From: Lepus europaeus
Taxonomy: Eukaryota; Chordata; Mammalia; Lagomorpha; Leporidae
DNA: 64,000 nt
Reading direction: 5' to 3'
NCBI RefSeq assembly: GCF_033115175.1
Contig: NC_084828.1
Coordinates: 93,683,388-93,747,387, forward strand
The position numbers were made by a program, and so were the translations under genes. The stretch's first letter is position 1. The number at the start of each line of letters is the position of its first letter. The notes beneath the pieces are model-generated. The model worked only from the letters and a program-made list of their open reading frames with translations, had not been told where the DNA came from and did not search any database. Of this stretch, positions 10,880 to 21,385 are shown piece by piece.

Positions 10880-11594
10880 TGTCTCCATCTGGAATGGTCC
10901 CTGGAAGACTTGCCTAAGGATCTTCTTGAGAATGTGTCACTCTTTGCAGAAACATGTCTTGTTCTTGGTTTCTTAGTTGTTTCTTTTTGTCCATTGTAGA
11001 TTTACTTGTATGCAGATAACGTATAATAAACATTCCCTCTATTAATGAAAACTGCTTTGTGTTGGGGATCCGTGTTTTCAAAGTTTTTAAGGTGCTTCTT
11101 GAGGTCTGCAAAGGCTCTGCTGAGAATTTTCTTGGAAGTTTTTTTTTTTTTCCTTCTCCTGTAGTTTCCTTTTCTCTTGTCTCCCCTTCAGCTGTGCATT
11201 CCTATTCTGGTTCCGACAACTTCTCATTGGCCAGTTCCTCAGGAACCACCTTTCCAATGTCATCCTCATCCACACACATGTTAGAGTTCTCTGCCATCTC
11301 AACCATAGCCTTGTTGTTTTTGCAACCTCCTCATCCTTGGCAAATCCTTTAAAGTCATGGGTAAATCTCTTACAAGTCTTCTTCCTGGCAAAATTCACAC
11401 AGTCCTTAGTGATGTCACCCCAAGCCCAAGCAAGGTTCTTGCTGACATCATAGATGTAATTTTTCTGGAAATGCATCAGTGCCTCCTCAGCTAGAGCAAT
11501 AGACTGCACAAAGTCCTCCTCAAGCAGTGGACTTTAAAAGCTCTGGAACTCCTTGATCCACTGGTTCAATCAAAAAGGTGGTGTTTATAGCAGA
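10880..11594 (-). pseudogene. Tigger transposase, C-terminal part, degenerate
   Basis: Minus-strand translation over several frames gives Tigger transposase-like segments: TTFLIEPVDQGV near 11,560, HDFKGFAKDEEVAK near 11,330, then MFLQRVTHSQEDP near 10,920. A 140-codon open stretch remains (11,087-11,509), but frameshifts and stops elsewhere show it is dead. The N-terminal part lies at 13,150-17,000, beyond the inserted L1/SINE/LTR block. Confidence 0.82.
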
Positions 11595-12300
11595 CTCATA
11601 GAATGACAATCGCTTTAAGTAACACTCTGACCTCACAGTCAGCCTTTAAGGTTTCCTGGTCTGGCTAAAAGCCCATGAGAGCATTTCAGGTATGGAAAGC
11701 CAAGACACTGTGGCAAAATTAAAAAAAAAAAAGTTCTAAGTGGAGGACCTCTCTGGGTGAAACCCCAGTGAAAGAAATGCCATCAAAGAAGGATGTACTT
11801 TTCTTTATAGGGAGGAGAGAACTTCCACTTTGCTTATGGCCTTGTCTAAATACTGATGGAGTTTGTGGACTCAACGGCTTCCATAGCCTTGGCAGCTCAT
11901 GTCGAGAGCCTCGGGTGGTCACTGATGTCATACATAAGAATGTTAATTGCTAAATTAACAACAGGAGTCACTGTGCACTAACTCCCCAGGCAGGACCTCT
12001 GTCCTCAATGAGTTGTATTATGAGAGTTAACTGTAAAACTGGTTCTCAAACAGTTATTGTGTGTGTGTGTGTGTGCAAATTGTGAAATATTTACTTAGTA
12101 TAGAGTTGATCTTCTGTGTACAAAGTTAATTGAAAATGAATCTTAATGGAGAATGGGACTGGGAAGGGGAGAGGGAGGAGGAGGAAGGGTGGGAGTGTGG
12201 GTGGGAGGCAAGTATGGTGGGAAGAATAACTATATTCCTAAGGTTGTACTTATGAAATTTGTATTCTTTAAAATTAATTAATTTAAAATTAATTAATTGT
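11595..12300 (+). repeat. L1 3' UTR, 5'-truncated insertion
   Basis: Ends in the purine-rich GGGAGAGGGAGGAGGAGG block, then ATTCCTAAGGTTGTACTTATG and an A/T tail. GGTGGTGTTT occurs on both sides (about 11,579 and 12,308), consistent with a target-site duplication inside the Tigger transposase. A (GT)n lies at about 12,058-12,076. Confidence 0.82.
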
Positions 12301-12317
12301 TTAAAACGGTGGTGTTT

Positions 12318-13142
12318 GGGGGGCCAGCATGGTGGTGCAGTGGGTTAAGCTGCCGCCCTCAGCACCAACATCCCATGTGGGTATAGGTTCTAGTCCCCAG
12401 TGGTCCACTTCCAATCTAGCTCCCTATTAATATGCCTGGGAAAGCAGCATATGATGTTCCAAATTCTTAGGTGTTGCAGTTGATTTCTCAACAATGTTGC
12501 AGTGGATTCATTTCTGAGAGGAGCATGGTGGGGGCAAGAGGTGCGGAGTCACCACACAGACCCCGGGAGTAGAGTGAAAGCAGGCTTGAGGCAAGCATTC
12601 GGCAGACTCGTTTATTTCAGTTAGTACAACAGCTTATATAGCCAAGACCAGCCAATCCAGTCATGGGGTGGTCTATGCCCCAACCAATCACAGCCTGTTG
12701 CCAGGCAGTTTCCAAAGCCATCCAATCACAGCCTGTTGCCAGTCAGGCTCTTGTTGCCAGGCTTTTTCTGAAACCATCCAATCATGGCCTGCTGTCAGTC
12801 AGGCTCTGTTGTCATGTGGTTTCCTCTGTTGTCATGTGGTTTCTGAAGCCATCCAATCACGGCCTGTTGCCGGGCAGTTTCTGTTGTCAGCAGCCATCTT
12901 GGCATGAACTTTTCACCTCAGTGGCCATCTTGATAAGACCTTTTCACTTCATTCCACCACACTTAGGTCCCTGCCACCCATGTGGGAGACCCTGATGGAG
13001 CTCCAGGCTCCTGGCTTCAGCTTGACTCAGCTCTAGCAGTGGCAGCCATTTGAGGAGTGAAAACAGTAGATGGAAGATCTCCTTCTCCCTGTCTCTCCCT
13101 CTCTGTAACTCTGCTTTTCAAATAAATAAATAAATCTTTTTT
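12318..13142 (+). repeat. C SINE, class B/C, split by ERV LTR
   Basis: SINE sequence covers 12,318-12,471 and 12,962-13,142. The middle is a solo LTR with an exact duplication of CTTAGG. The SINE itself is flanked by a shared GGTGTTTG (about 12,309 and 13,153). Confidence 0.88.
12472..12961 (-). mobile_element. ERV solo LTR with 6-bp TSD
   Basis: On the plus strand it runs TGTTGCAG...CCACCACA between CTTAGG repeats (12,466-12,471; 12,962-12,967). A 6-bp duplication is typical of class II (betaretrovirus-like) integrations. Read on the minus strand there is a TATATAAGCTG box and an AATAAACGAG poly(A) signal about 25 bp apart. Five CCAAT motifs (12,652, 12,684, 12,722, 12,778, 12,853), in units of CCAATCACAGCCTGTTGCC type, lie upstream in U3. 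No viral genes are present. A shorter relative is at 52,398-52,717. Confidence 0.85.
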
Positions 13143-13149
13143 TAAAACA

Positions 13150-13219
13150 AAACATGGTGTTTGGAAGGAGAAATACCATATTGATATTAGGGAGAAGATC
13201 ACCAACAGAAAAATTATTA
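13150..13219 (-). pseudogene. Tigger transposase fragment between insertions
   Basis: On the minus strand the piece reads about LPNINMVFLLPNT, which fits directly before the TTFLIEPVDQG segment at about 11,560. The two ends meet at the duplicated target of the intervening L1 and SINE, so this is the same transposase exon, now 1.6 kb apart. Confidence 0.75.
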
Positions 13220-14708
13220 TTTTTTTAATTAAACTTTTATTTAATGAATATAAATTTCCAAAGTACAGCTTATGGGTTACAATGGCTTCCCCCTCCCAAA
13301 ACTTCCCTCCCACCCACAACCCTCCCCTTTCCTGCTCCCTCTCCCCTTCCAATCACATCATGATTCATTTTCAATTCTCTTTATATACAGAAGATCAGTT
13401 TAGTATATATTAGGAAACGATTTCAACAGTTTGCCCCCATATAGCAACAGAAAGTGAAAAAAAATACTGTTGGAGTACTAGTTATAGCATTAAATAAGAG
13501 TGTACAGCACATTAAAGACAGAGATCCTACATAATATTTTTTTAAATTAATTAATTTTCTATGCCATTTCCAATTTAACACCAGGTTTTTTTTTTTTTCA
13601 TTTCCAATTATCTTTATATACAGAAGATCGATTCAGTATATAATTAGTAAAGATCTCATCAGTTTGTACTCACGCAGAAACACAAAGTGTAAAAATACTG
13701 TTTCAGTACTAGTTATAGCATCACTGCACATTAGACAACACATTAAGGACAGATCTCACATGGGATGTAAGTACACAGTGACTTCTGTTGCTGACTTAAC
13801 AATTTGACACTCCTGTTCATGGCGTCAGTAATCTCCCTAGGCTCTAGTCATGAGTTGCCAGGGCTATGGAAGCCTTTAGAGTTCGCTGACTTTGATCTTA
13901 TTCCGATAGGGTCATAGTCAAAGTGGAAGTTCTCTCCTCCCTTCAGAGAAAGGTACCTCCTTCTTTGATGGCCCCATTCTTTCCACTGGGATCTCACTCA
14001 CAGAGATCTTTCATTTAGGTCTTCTTCTTTTATTCTTTTCCATGGTATCTTGGCTTTCCATGCCTACAATACTCTCATGGGCTCTTCAGCCAGATCTGAA
14101 TGCCTTAAGGGCTGATTCTGAGGCCAGAGTTGTTTAGGACGTCTGCCATTCTATGAGTCTGCTGTGTATCCCACTTCCCATGTTGGATCTTTCTCTCCCT
14201 TTTTGATTCTATCAGTTAGTATTAGCAGACACTTGTCTTGTTTGTGTGATCCCTTTGATTCTTAGACTTATCAGAGCCATCGAATGTGAACTGAAATTGA
14301 TCACTTGGACTAGTGAGATGGCATTGGTACATGCCACCTTGATGGGATTGTATTGGAATCCCCTGGCACATTTCTAACTCCATCATTTGGGGCAAGTCTG
14401 ATTGTGCATGTCCCAAATTGTACATCTCCTCCCTCTCTTTTTCCACTCTTAAATTTAACAGGGATCACCTTTCAGTTAAAATTTAAACACCTAAGAATAA
14501 TTGTGTGTTAATTACAGAGTTCAACCACTAGTACTAGAACAACAACAACAACAACAAATACTAAAAAGGATAAAGTATTACATTGTACATCTAGAGTCAG
14601 GACAAGAGCTGATCAGGTCATTGTTTCTTATAGTGTCCATTTCACTTCAACAGGTTTCCCCTTTGGTGCTCAGTTGTCACCGATCAGGGAAAACAAATGA
14701 TATTTGTC
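13220..14708 (-). repeat. L1, 5'-truncated, reverse strand, with 20-bp TSD
   Basis: Flanked by an exact 20-base duplication (13,200-13,219 and 14,709-14,728, containing CCAACAGAAAAATTATTA). It starts with the poly-A complement, then the pyrimidine-rich block CCCTCCCACCCACAACCC, then 3' UTR sequence. Part of the 3' UTR occurs twice in tandem (about 13,370-13,530 and 13,595-13,755). No intact ORF2 remains. Confidence 0.88.
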
Positions 14709-14756
14709 CACCAACAGAAAAATTATTAAGAATAAATGGGGAGGAGTGTGGAGAAG

Positions 14757-15081
14757 GGGGCTGGTGTTGTGATGCAGCAAATTAAATGGCTGCTTGATGT
14801 GCCTGCAACCTGTCTCAGAGTGCTGGTACTAGTCCCAGCTACTCTGCTTCTGATCCAGCTTCCTGCCACTGTACCTGGGAGGCCCAAGTACATGGGTTCC
14901 TGCCACAAAAGTGGAAGACCAGGATGGAGCTCAGACTCCTAGGTTTGATCTGGCCTAGCCCAGACTGTTGTGGGCATCTGGGGTGTAAACCAGCAGATGA
15001 AAGATCTCTCTCTTCTCTGTCTCTCCCTCTCTCTCATCATTCTATCTTTCAAATAAATAAATTATTTAAAAAAAAAAAAAG
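14757..15081 (+). repeat. C SINE, class B/C, in Tigger
   Basis: GGGGGCTGGTGTTGTGATGC head, ending ATCTTTCAAATAAATAAATT plus a 12-base A-run. It sits just right of the L1 target duplication. Confidence 0.87.
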
Positions 15082-15087
15082 AATAAC

Positions 15088-15421
15088 CAAGGGACAGGCA
15101 CTTGACCTAGCAATTAAGGTACCTGAATCCCATATTGGAGAACCTAGGTTAAATCTAGTTCTGGCTCCAAACTCCAGCTTCCTGCTAACACAGACCCTGG
15201 AAGACAGTGGTGATGGTCAAGTAGTTACTCCTGCCACCCACCCATGTGGGATACCTGGATTGAGCTTCTTAGTCCTGGCTTTGACCTAGCCCAGGCCTGC
15301 GGGCCTCAACCACTGCAGGCATTTTGGAGAATGGACCAGTAAATGAGAGCTATCTATCTATCTATCTATCTCTCTATCTCTATCTCTCTCTCTCTCTCTG
15401 ACTCTCAAATAAATAAATACT
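15088..15421 (+). repeat. C SINE, class C, with (ATCT)n
   Basis: GGGACAGGCACTTGACCTAGC head; the pyrimidine stretch has become an ATCT microsatellite (about 15,350-15,372). Ends in AAATAAATAAATAC. Confidence 0.8.
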
Positions 15422-15429
15422 ATTTTTCA

Positions 15430-16034
15430 TAGAATAATCAAAATCTTGAAAGGTTAAGTCATTCTACAAACAGTACTTCTCCATTTCACTGACAGAACAA
15501 TTCAGGGCAGCAGGTAGGAGGAGGAGCTGGGTCACTCACCACTTCCCACTGTGCCCGCAGGGTGGTGGCACTGTGTGCTTACTGATGTGCTTGAAATCCA
15601 GATCACAGAGGGTTCCAATCTGTGCCCAGCAATTCTGCCCCCAAGCGAGACTGCTAGCCTATCCTTAAAGGCCTTGGAAGTGCCATTGACTTGTCCTCCT
15701 TATGGGTGAAAGTCTTTGCAGGCATCCATTTCCAGAATCGAGAGGTTTCATCCACATGCACAAATCTGTTCTGGCAGGTAATTTTCCTCCACAATCAGCT
15801 GAGGTAGAGTTTCCAAAAATTCTTCAGCTGCCTTCACGTCAGCACTGGCAGACTCACCATTCACTTTCACATGAAGTAATGAGTAACAATTCTCAGATGA
15901 TTTGAGCCACCCAGAGCTGGCAGTAAATTCAGTGTCACAGTGAGAGGCAGCCTTTCCTTGCAACATCGCAAACCAACTGTTTCCTGGGCCATGACTGTCA
16001 TGCCACTAGGAGGACTCTGCTTCTATCTGCTTCT
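15430..16034 (-). pseudogene. Tigger transposase, central part, degenerate
   Basis: Minus-strand reading gives a segment with SADVKAAEEFLETLPQLIVE and NYLPEQI (15,748-15,966), followed after frameshifts by a KAFKDRLAVSLGGRIAG-like stretch, in the order expected of a Tigger transposase entering its catalytic domain. Stops break it after each segment. Confidence 0.75.
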
Positions 16035-16373
16035 TCTTCTTCTTCTTCTTTTTTTTTTTTTACAGGCAGAATTAGACAGTGAGAGAGAGAGACAGAGAGA
16101 AAGGTCTTCCTTTTCTGTTGGTTCACCCCCCAAATGGCCGCTACAGTCAGCGCTCTGCGCCAATCCGAAGCCAGGAGCCAGGTGCTTCCTCCTGGTCTCC
16201 CATGCGGGTGCAAGGCCCAGTCACTTGGGTCATCCTCCACTGCCTTCCCGGGCCACAGCAGAGAGCTGGACTGGAAGAGGAGCAGCCGGGACAGAATCTG
16301 GCACCCCAACCGGGACTAGAACCCAGGGTGCCGGTGCCAGGTTTATACCCCAGATAGAGCCGCCCCAGCAGCC
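16035..16373 (-). repeat. C SINE, class A-like, with 13-bp TSD
   Basis: TCTATCTGCTTCT is repeated at 16,022-16,034 and 16,374-16,386. The left tail is a (CTT)n/poly-T mix. The head complement is rearranged (GTTTATACCCCAGATAGAGCC), so the terminal 30-40 bases differ from other class A copies. Confidence 0.9.
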
Positions 16374-16386
16374 TCTATCTGCTTCT

Positions 16387-16524
16387 ATAGCCTGCCTGCA
16401 GGTTAGCAGAATTTTCTCCATATGGAATCTAGGTCCTTCCTGAATTTTTATCCATCTGTTTCTCTTTAATGAATCCTTTAATAGCTACTGTCACTTTGTT
16501 CTTGTTCTTCAAGATGGTTGCTGT
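16387..16524 (-). pseudogene. Tigger transposase, N-terminal side, degenerate
   Basis: Placed by position between better-recognised Tigger pieces. The sequence alone is too worn for a firm match. Confidence 0.5.
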
Positions 16525-16869
16525 GGGGGCCAGTGCTGTGGCATAGTGGGTAAAGCCGCTGACTGCAGTGCTGGCATCATATATGGACTTTGAGTCCTGG
16601 CTGCTCCAATTCTGATCCAGCTCTCTGCTATGGCCTGGGAAAGCAATAGGAGATGGCCCAAGTGCTTGGGACCCTCTTCCCGCATGGGAGACCCAGAAGA
16701 AGCTCCTGGCTCCTGACTCCTCACTTCAGATCTGTGTGCTCCAGCCATTGCAGCCAATTGGGGAGTGAACCAGCGGATGGAAGACCTCTCTCTCTCTCTC
16801 TCTGCCTCTCCTTCTCTCTCTCAGTAACTCTGACTTTCAAATAAGTAAATAAATCTTTTAAAAAAAAAC
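16525..16869 (+). repeat. C SINE, class B
   Basis: GGGGGCCAGTGCTGTGGC head to AAATAAGTAAATAAATC plus A9. TCAAGATG occurs near both ends (16,509 and 16,873) but not flush with the left edge. Confidence 0.9.
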
Positions 16870-17021
16870 AGTCAAGATGAACAAAACAGCACAAAACTAA
16901 ACCAAGTAGAAGAAAAAATTACTAAATCAAGAGACATAGTAAACATGAGATACATGAGGCTGTTGCTAGTATAATTTGGCATACTATTATACAGTAAGTT
17001 TTTAAATTAAGAAAAGTACTT

Positions 17022-17290
17022 GTAAATAAATATATAAATTTTATCCGCAAGTCAGAGAGACAAAGAGCTCTCAAATGCCTGAAACAACCAGTACCAGACC
17101 AGGCCAAAGCTGGCAGCCAGGCAGGCACTTGATCCAGGTCTCCCATGTGGTTGGCAGGGACTCAACTACTGGAGCCATCAGCTGCTGCCACCAGGAAGCT
17201 GGAATCAGGAGCAGAGCTAAGACTCAAACCCAGGAACTCTAATGCGGGATGTGAGCATCTCAACTGGTGGCTTCACCACTGGCCAGTCAC
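17022..17290 (-). repeat. C SINE, class C, in Tigger
   Basis: Eroded tail (AAATAAATATATAAATTT) and head complement CACCACTGGCCAGTC. It divides the Tigger 5' part. Confidence 0.75.
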
Positions 17291-17580
17291 CTCAATTTTT
17301 TATATTATTATTTTTATAGTAGTATGGAAATAATAAAAAGTATAGAAGAGTAAATACATAAGCCAGTAACATAGTCATTCACTACCAAGTATTGTATACT
17401 ATGAATAATTGTATGTGCTATACTTTTATACAGCTGGCTGCACAGTTTTGTTTACCCTAGTCCCCAACACGTTGCCACCATAGGTGAGTCTTCAAAAGGC
17501 TGTTGCTTTGTTCAGTCCACCTAGCTGCTTCAGGTTAATGAAGTGCATAAGGCCAGTGAACACCATGAGCATGAACCTAA
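17291..17580 (-). mobile_element. Tigger 5' untranslated part
   Basis: TAAATACATAAGCCAGTAACA, ATTGTATGTGCTATACTTTT and ATACAGCTGGCTGCACAG follow the Tigger consensus as I remember it. Similarity fades after about 17,500 and the terminal repeat is not seen. Confidence 0.75.
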
Positions 17581-17633
17581 TGCCACACTTCATTTTCCAT
17601 TAGATCAATTCAATTGATCAAAACTAATGTGTG

Positions 17634-17943
17634 GGGGCCAGCACTGTGGCATAATAGGCTAAGCTTCCGCCTGCAGCACCAGCATCCCATATGGGCACAA
17701 GTTTGAGTCCTGACTGCTCCTCTTCTGATCCGTCTCCCTGCTAATGCACCTGGGAAAGCAGGGAAAATGGCCCAAGTGCTTGGGCCCCTGCAGCCACGTA
17801 GGAGGCCTGGAAGAAGCTCCTGGCTCCTGCTTTGGATTGGTCCAGATCCAGCCATTGCAGTCATTTGGGGAGTGAAACCGCAGGTGGAAGACCAACTCTG
17901 CCTCTCAAATAAATAAATAAAATCTTAAAAAAAAAAAAAAAAG
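17634..17943 (+). repeat. C SINE, class B, with TSD
   Basis: TAATGTGTG flanks it at 17,625-17,633 and 17,944-17,952. It lacks the long CT stretch, going straight from GGAAGACCAACTC to the tail. Confidence 0.92.
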
Positions 17944-17952
17944 TAATGTGTG

Positions 17953-18529
17953 TGGATTCATGGTAGAATATGGAATTCTTAAAGTTTATAGATAGTAGTT
18001 TTGGCAGAGGCACTGAGGGCAGGGAAGAGAAGTTGTATTCAGAATGAATGCCTGTTTCAATGAGAAAAAAACTCTGTCCCCTCCACAGTGAGACTGATCC
18101 TACATAATTAGCAACCATGGGCTGATCATCTCCTGGGAAATGAGGCCATACCTGAGGTTCAGTGTTTATCACTGTTATCAGTGGGTTGGGCACAATAGGC
18201 CTTAAAGTTTGAAAGTCCAGATCATGGAGCTCATGCAAAACACCAATCCCTCTTGTCACGGCCACTTTGTTTATGAGTCCACAGAGCAAGGACAGGAGTG
18301 ACTGGGGAAGAGGTTGACATTCATGCACAGAATGACTCATCGTGTCCATTTGCTTGTTAAAGCCTCAGCGGTGAAGCCTGGTCTTTAGGGAGCATTTAAA
18401 AATATCTTCGCAGTCCCTGCCCATTTGAATAAGTCTATCCACAAGTCTCTTCCTTACACCCTCTTGTCATCAATTTTCCAATAAAGCTTCTTCCCGCTCC
18501 CCCAGCCACCCGCTCTGGCATGAATATGG
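17953..18529. other. Unassigned, no gene supported
   Basis: A minus-strand frame stays open for 162 codons (17,861-18,349) but begins without a convincing start, continues into the neighbouring SINE and has no domain I know. Confidence 0.4.
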
Positions 18530-18709
18530 TTCACGTCCTCTGAAGCTCATCAGGCATTTAATCCCCATTGTGAGATATTATTAAGGGGGGTGGAAATGTA
18601 ACCCAACTATGGCATTTAGAGGTATGGTCTTTGGGAAATGATTACGATCAGATAGGTCATCAAGTGGAGCCCTCAGTACTGAATATTGGTGCCTTTATAA
18701 GAAAAGGGA

Positions 18710-19053
18710 GGGGCTGGCACTGTGGCATAGTGGGCTAAGCCTCCCCCTGCAGTGCCAGCATCCCATATGGGCGCCAGTTCTAATCCCCAGCTGCTCCTTT
18801 TCTGATCCAGCTCTCTGCTATAGCCTGAGAAAGCAGTGGAGGATGGCCCAAGTGCTTGGACTCCTGCACCCGCATGGGAGACCCAGAAGAAGCTCCTGCC
18901 TGGCTCCTGGCTTTGAAAAAGCTCAGCTCCAGCTGTTGCAGCCATTTGGGGAGTGAATCAGCCTATGGAAGACCTCTCTCTGTGTGTGTCTCTCCCTCTC
19001 TCTCTTAACATTACCTCCCAAATAAATAAATAAAATCTTAGAAAGGAAGGAAG
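18710..19053 (+). repeat. C SINE, class B
   Basis: GGGGCTGGCACTGTGGCATAG head; ends AAATAAATAAATAAAATC followed by an AAGG run that hosts the next insertion. Confidence 0.92.
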
Positions 19054-19396
19054 GGGCCGGCGCCGCGGCTCAATAGGCTAACCCTCCGCCTTGCGGCGCC
19101 GGCACACCGGGTTCTAGTCCCAGTCGGGGCTCCGGGTTCTGTCCATGTTGCCCCTCTTCCTGGCCAGCTCTCTGCTGTGGCCAGGCAGTGCAGTGGAGGA
19201 TGGCCCAAGTGCTTGGGCCCTACACCCGCATGGGAGACCAGGAGAAGCACCTGGCTCCTGCCTTCGGATCAGCGCAGTGCGCTGGCCGCAGTGCTCCAGC
19301 CACGGCAGCCATTGGAGGGTGAACCAATGGCAAAGGAAGACCTTTCTCTCTGTCTCTCTCTCTCACTGTCCACTCTGCCTGTCAAAAAAAAAAAAA
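19054..19396 (+). repeat. C SINE, class A, in the tail of the previous SINE
   Basis: Starts GGCCGGCGCCGCGGC and ends CTGCCTGTC plus A17. GGAAGGAAGG sits on both sides, and the right-hand one has grown into an (AAGG)n run to about 19,431. Confidence 0.93.
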
Positions 19397-19615
19397 AAAA
19401 AGGAAGGAAGGAAGAAAGGAAGGAAGGAAGGGGAGAGAAATCAGGACACAAACACAGACATACACATGCACTCCCCGCCTCTTGCCATTTGATGCCCTGA
19501 GCTATCTCAGGACTGTCAGCAAGAAGGCCTTCGACCTTCAATCAGAATCATGAGCCAAAGCAAACCTCTTCTCTTCTGTGGTATTGTGTTATCAGCAATA
19601 GAAAAAATGCCAAGA

Positions 19616-20149
19616 CATCATCCAACTAAGACTTTAGCCATTGTGCATGAAGTAGAATCAATTTGCATTTTTGGCCATCTCTCTTCCTGTGCAAAATGAA
19701 CAACCAGGTGCCCTCCTCAAAGATCCCCCCAGGAGGTTTCCCTTTGTCACCCTCCATCAGCGCCATCTTAGCACGAGGCTGGAGTGCAACAGCTGTACAC
19801 TGTGCAGTAGTGTCAGCTCATTGTACAGAGTCACAAGTCAACTGTACTTCCTCAGTCAGCTGGTCAGAGGGATCTTCTCAGGAGGCCACCAGTGTGAGCT
19901 GAGAAGAAAGAGACCATGGGGCAGGAGCAAAGGCTCGGGCTTCAAGGGCTACTCCCCTGGGTTACACTGTTCACAGTACCCACAGTAACTCCTAAGGGTA
20001 TCCAGCACAGTGACAGAAACAGGCTATGTGACTTCCAAGTCAGTGAGGGAGGAAAACGAAATAAGGAAAGAAAATGCTGAACCCAAAACAAGGCAAGAAA
20101 AGGAGTGAGCGATTAACCTATGGATTGAGAGGCCTGCCCTGCTCCTGCC
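19616..20149. other. Unassigned, no gene seen
   Basis: Two overlapping plus-strand frames (19,663-19,988) of 79 and 105 codons lack any recognisable domain, and neither looks better than chance. Confidence 0.45.
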
Positions 20150-20390
20150 TCCTACCCCCCAACCCCCAGCTCCGGCTCCTGACTCCAGCTTCCCACCAAT
20201 GCAGACCCTGGGAGGCAGCAGTGATGGCTCAAGTAATGGGCTCCTGCCACGCATGCAGGAGACCTGGATTGCCTTTCTGAATTCAGGTTCTGGCCCTAGT
20301 CCAGCCTTGGCCATTGTGGGTGTTTGGGGAAATGAACCATAGGTGAGATCATCTCTCTTCCTCTCTTTCTCTCAAAAATAATTTTTTAAA
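20150..20390 (+). repeat. C SINE fragment, class C, 5'-truncated
   Basis: Starts within the body (CCAGCTCCGGCTCCTGACTCC) and ends TCTCTCAAAAATAATTTTTT. Confidence 0.72.
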
Positions 20391-20837
20391 GTTTAAAATA
20401 TGCCCATGGTTTAAAAACCTCAACATTATGTGAGTGAAAAGTGAAAGTCTCTCTGCACTCCCTACTGACAAATATTACTGTGTTTGAAGTCTTCTATGAG
20501 AGCCCACCCACGCATATCATGTCTCTTCCCTCCAAGAAAGCCATAACCATTCTGAATCTCATATTTATCACTTACTTATAAAGCACTTTAGTTCTACTGT
20601 ATAGGCATACATTTTTAAACAATGTGTTGTTAAAATATGTACACTTTTTAGAACACACACATCTATCACATAGACTCAACTCTACACAAAGGGGTTTCAA
20701 ACGTTTGTGGGAAATGGAAATTAAAAATAAGTTTATTTTAGGACAAAAACATTTGAAATTCACGTATTATTTTTCAAAGTATGCATTTTCACAGACTTTT
20801 TAAAGATCCTCTCATCTGTATTCTGCAACTTCTTTTG
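20391..20837. other. Unassigned AT-rich sequence
   Basis: Probably worn L1M, judging from composition and context, but no stretch is diagnostic. Confidence 0.35.
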
Positions 20838-21158
20838 TTTTTATCTTTCATTTCATTTGAAAGGCAGAGAGAGAGAGACAAGGAGACAGGGAAACAGACA
20901 GAGATCTTCCATCCACTGGTTTACTCCCCAGATGCCCACAACAGCCAGGGCTAGGCCAGACAAAAGCCAGGAGCTCCAAACTCCATTCAGGTCTTCCAGG
21001 TGGGTGGCAGAGACCCAAGTACTGCTGCCTCTAAGAATGTGTATTAGCCGGAAGCTAGATTGAAAGTGGGGTAGCCATGGCGACTCAGACCAGGCACTCC
21101 AATATAGGATGCAGGGGTCCCCAAGGTATCTTAACTATTGGACCAAATGCCCACCCCT
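20838..21158 (-). repeat. C SINE, class C
   Basis: ATTTGAAAGGCAGAGAGAGAG at the left; head complement CTATTGGACCAAATGCCCACCCC at the right. Confidence 0.78.
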
Positions 21159-21251
21159 GCAACCTGATCTTACAATTCAATTTTATGCTTTTGAGATTCA
21201 ACCATGTTGATAGGCTACATATTATTCTGCTTACATCATTACCTGCAGTAA

Positions 21252-21385
21252 TGGGCACAAGTGGCTATGGAACACTTGAAATGTGGCTACGGTATTGAGG
21301 AGTCGAATTTGCAATTTTAGTTACTTTAAGTTTTGGTGGTGACATGTGACTAGTGGATGCTGTATAGAACACTGCCACGTTCGAG
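21252..21385 (+). mobile_element. hAT-type DNA transposon relic
   Basis: CACAAGTGGCTATGGAACAC, CTTGAAATGTGGCTACGG and GACTAGTGGATGCTGTATAG are shared, in reverse, with 6,339-6,535. Confidence 0.6.

Larger units (their letters stand above)
9067..17580 (-). mobile_element. Tigger-family DNA transposon, shredded by nested insertions
   Basis: The 3' terminus CAGTGGTGCACTGCTTACC lies at 9067 directly after TA, the target of pogo/Tigger elements. Going right come the 3' UTR (9067-9664, 10,406-10,532), the transposase C-terminal part (about 10,880-11,594), a DDE-domain piece (13,150-13,219), earlier transposase (15,430-16,034; 16,387-16,524) and a 5' UTR-like part (16,870-17,021; 17,291-about 17,580). 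Pieces are separated by SINEs, two L1s and an ERV LTR. Order and strand agree throughout. The 5' terminal repeat is not clear, so the right boundary is approximate. Confidence 0.8.
18530..19615 (+). mobile_element. MLT-type MaLR LTR, split by two SINEs
   Basis: GAAGCTCATCAGGCATTTAATC, AGGTATGGTCTTTGGGAAATG and TGGTGCCTTTATAAGAAAAG lie to about 18,708. AGCAAGAAGGCCTTCG, CATGAGCCAAAGCAAACC and GTGGTATTGTGTTATCAGCAA resume after 19,430. The order matches a MaLR LTR interrupted by SINEs at 18,710 and 19,054. Confidence 0.68.

Noticed and set aside
17861..18349. 162-codon minus-strand frame
   Set aside because: Its end runs into a SINE, no protein family is recognised, and there is no splice or promoter context.
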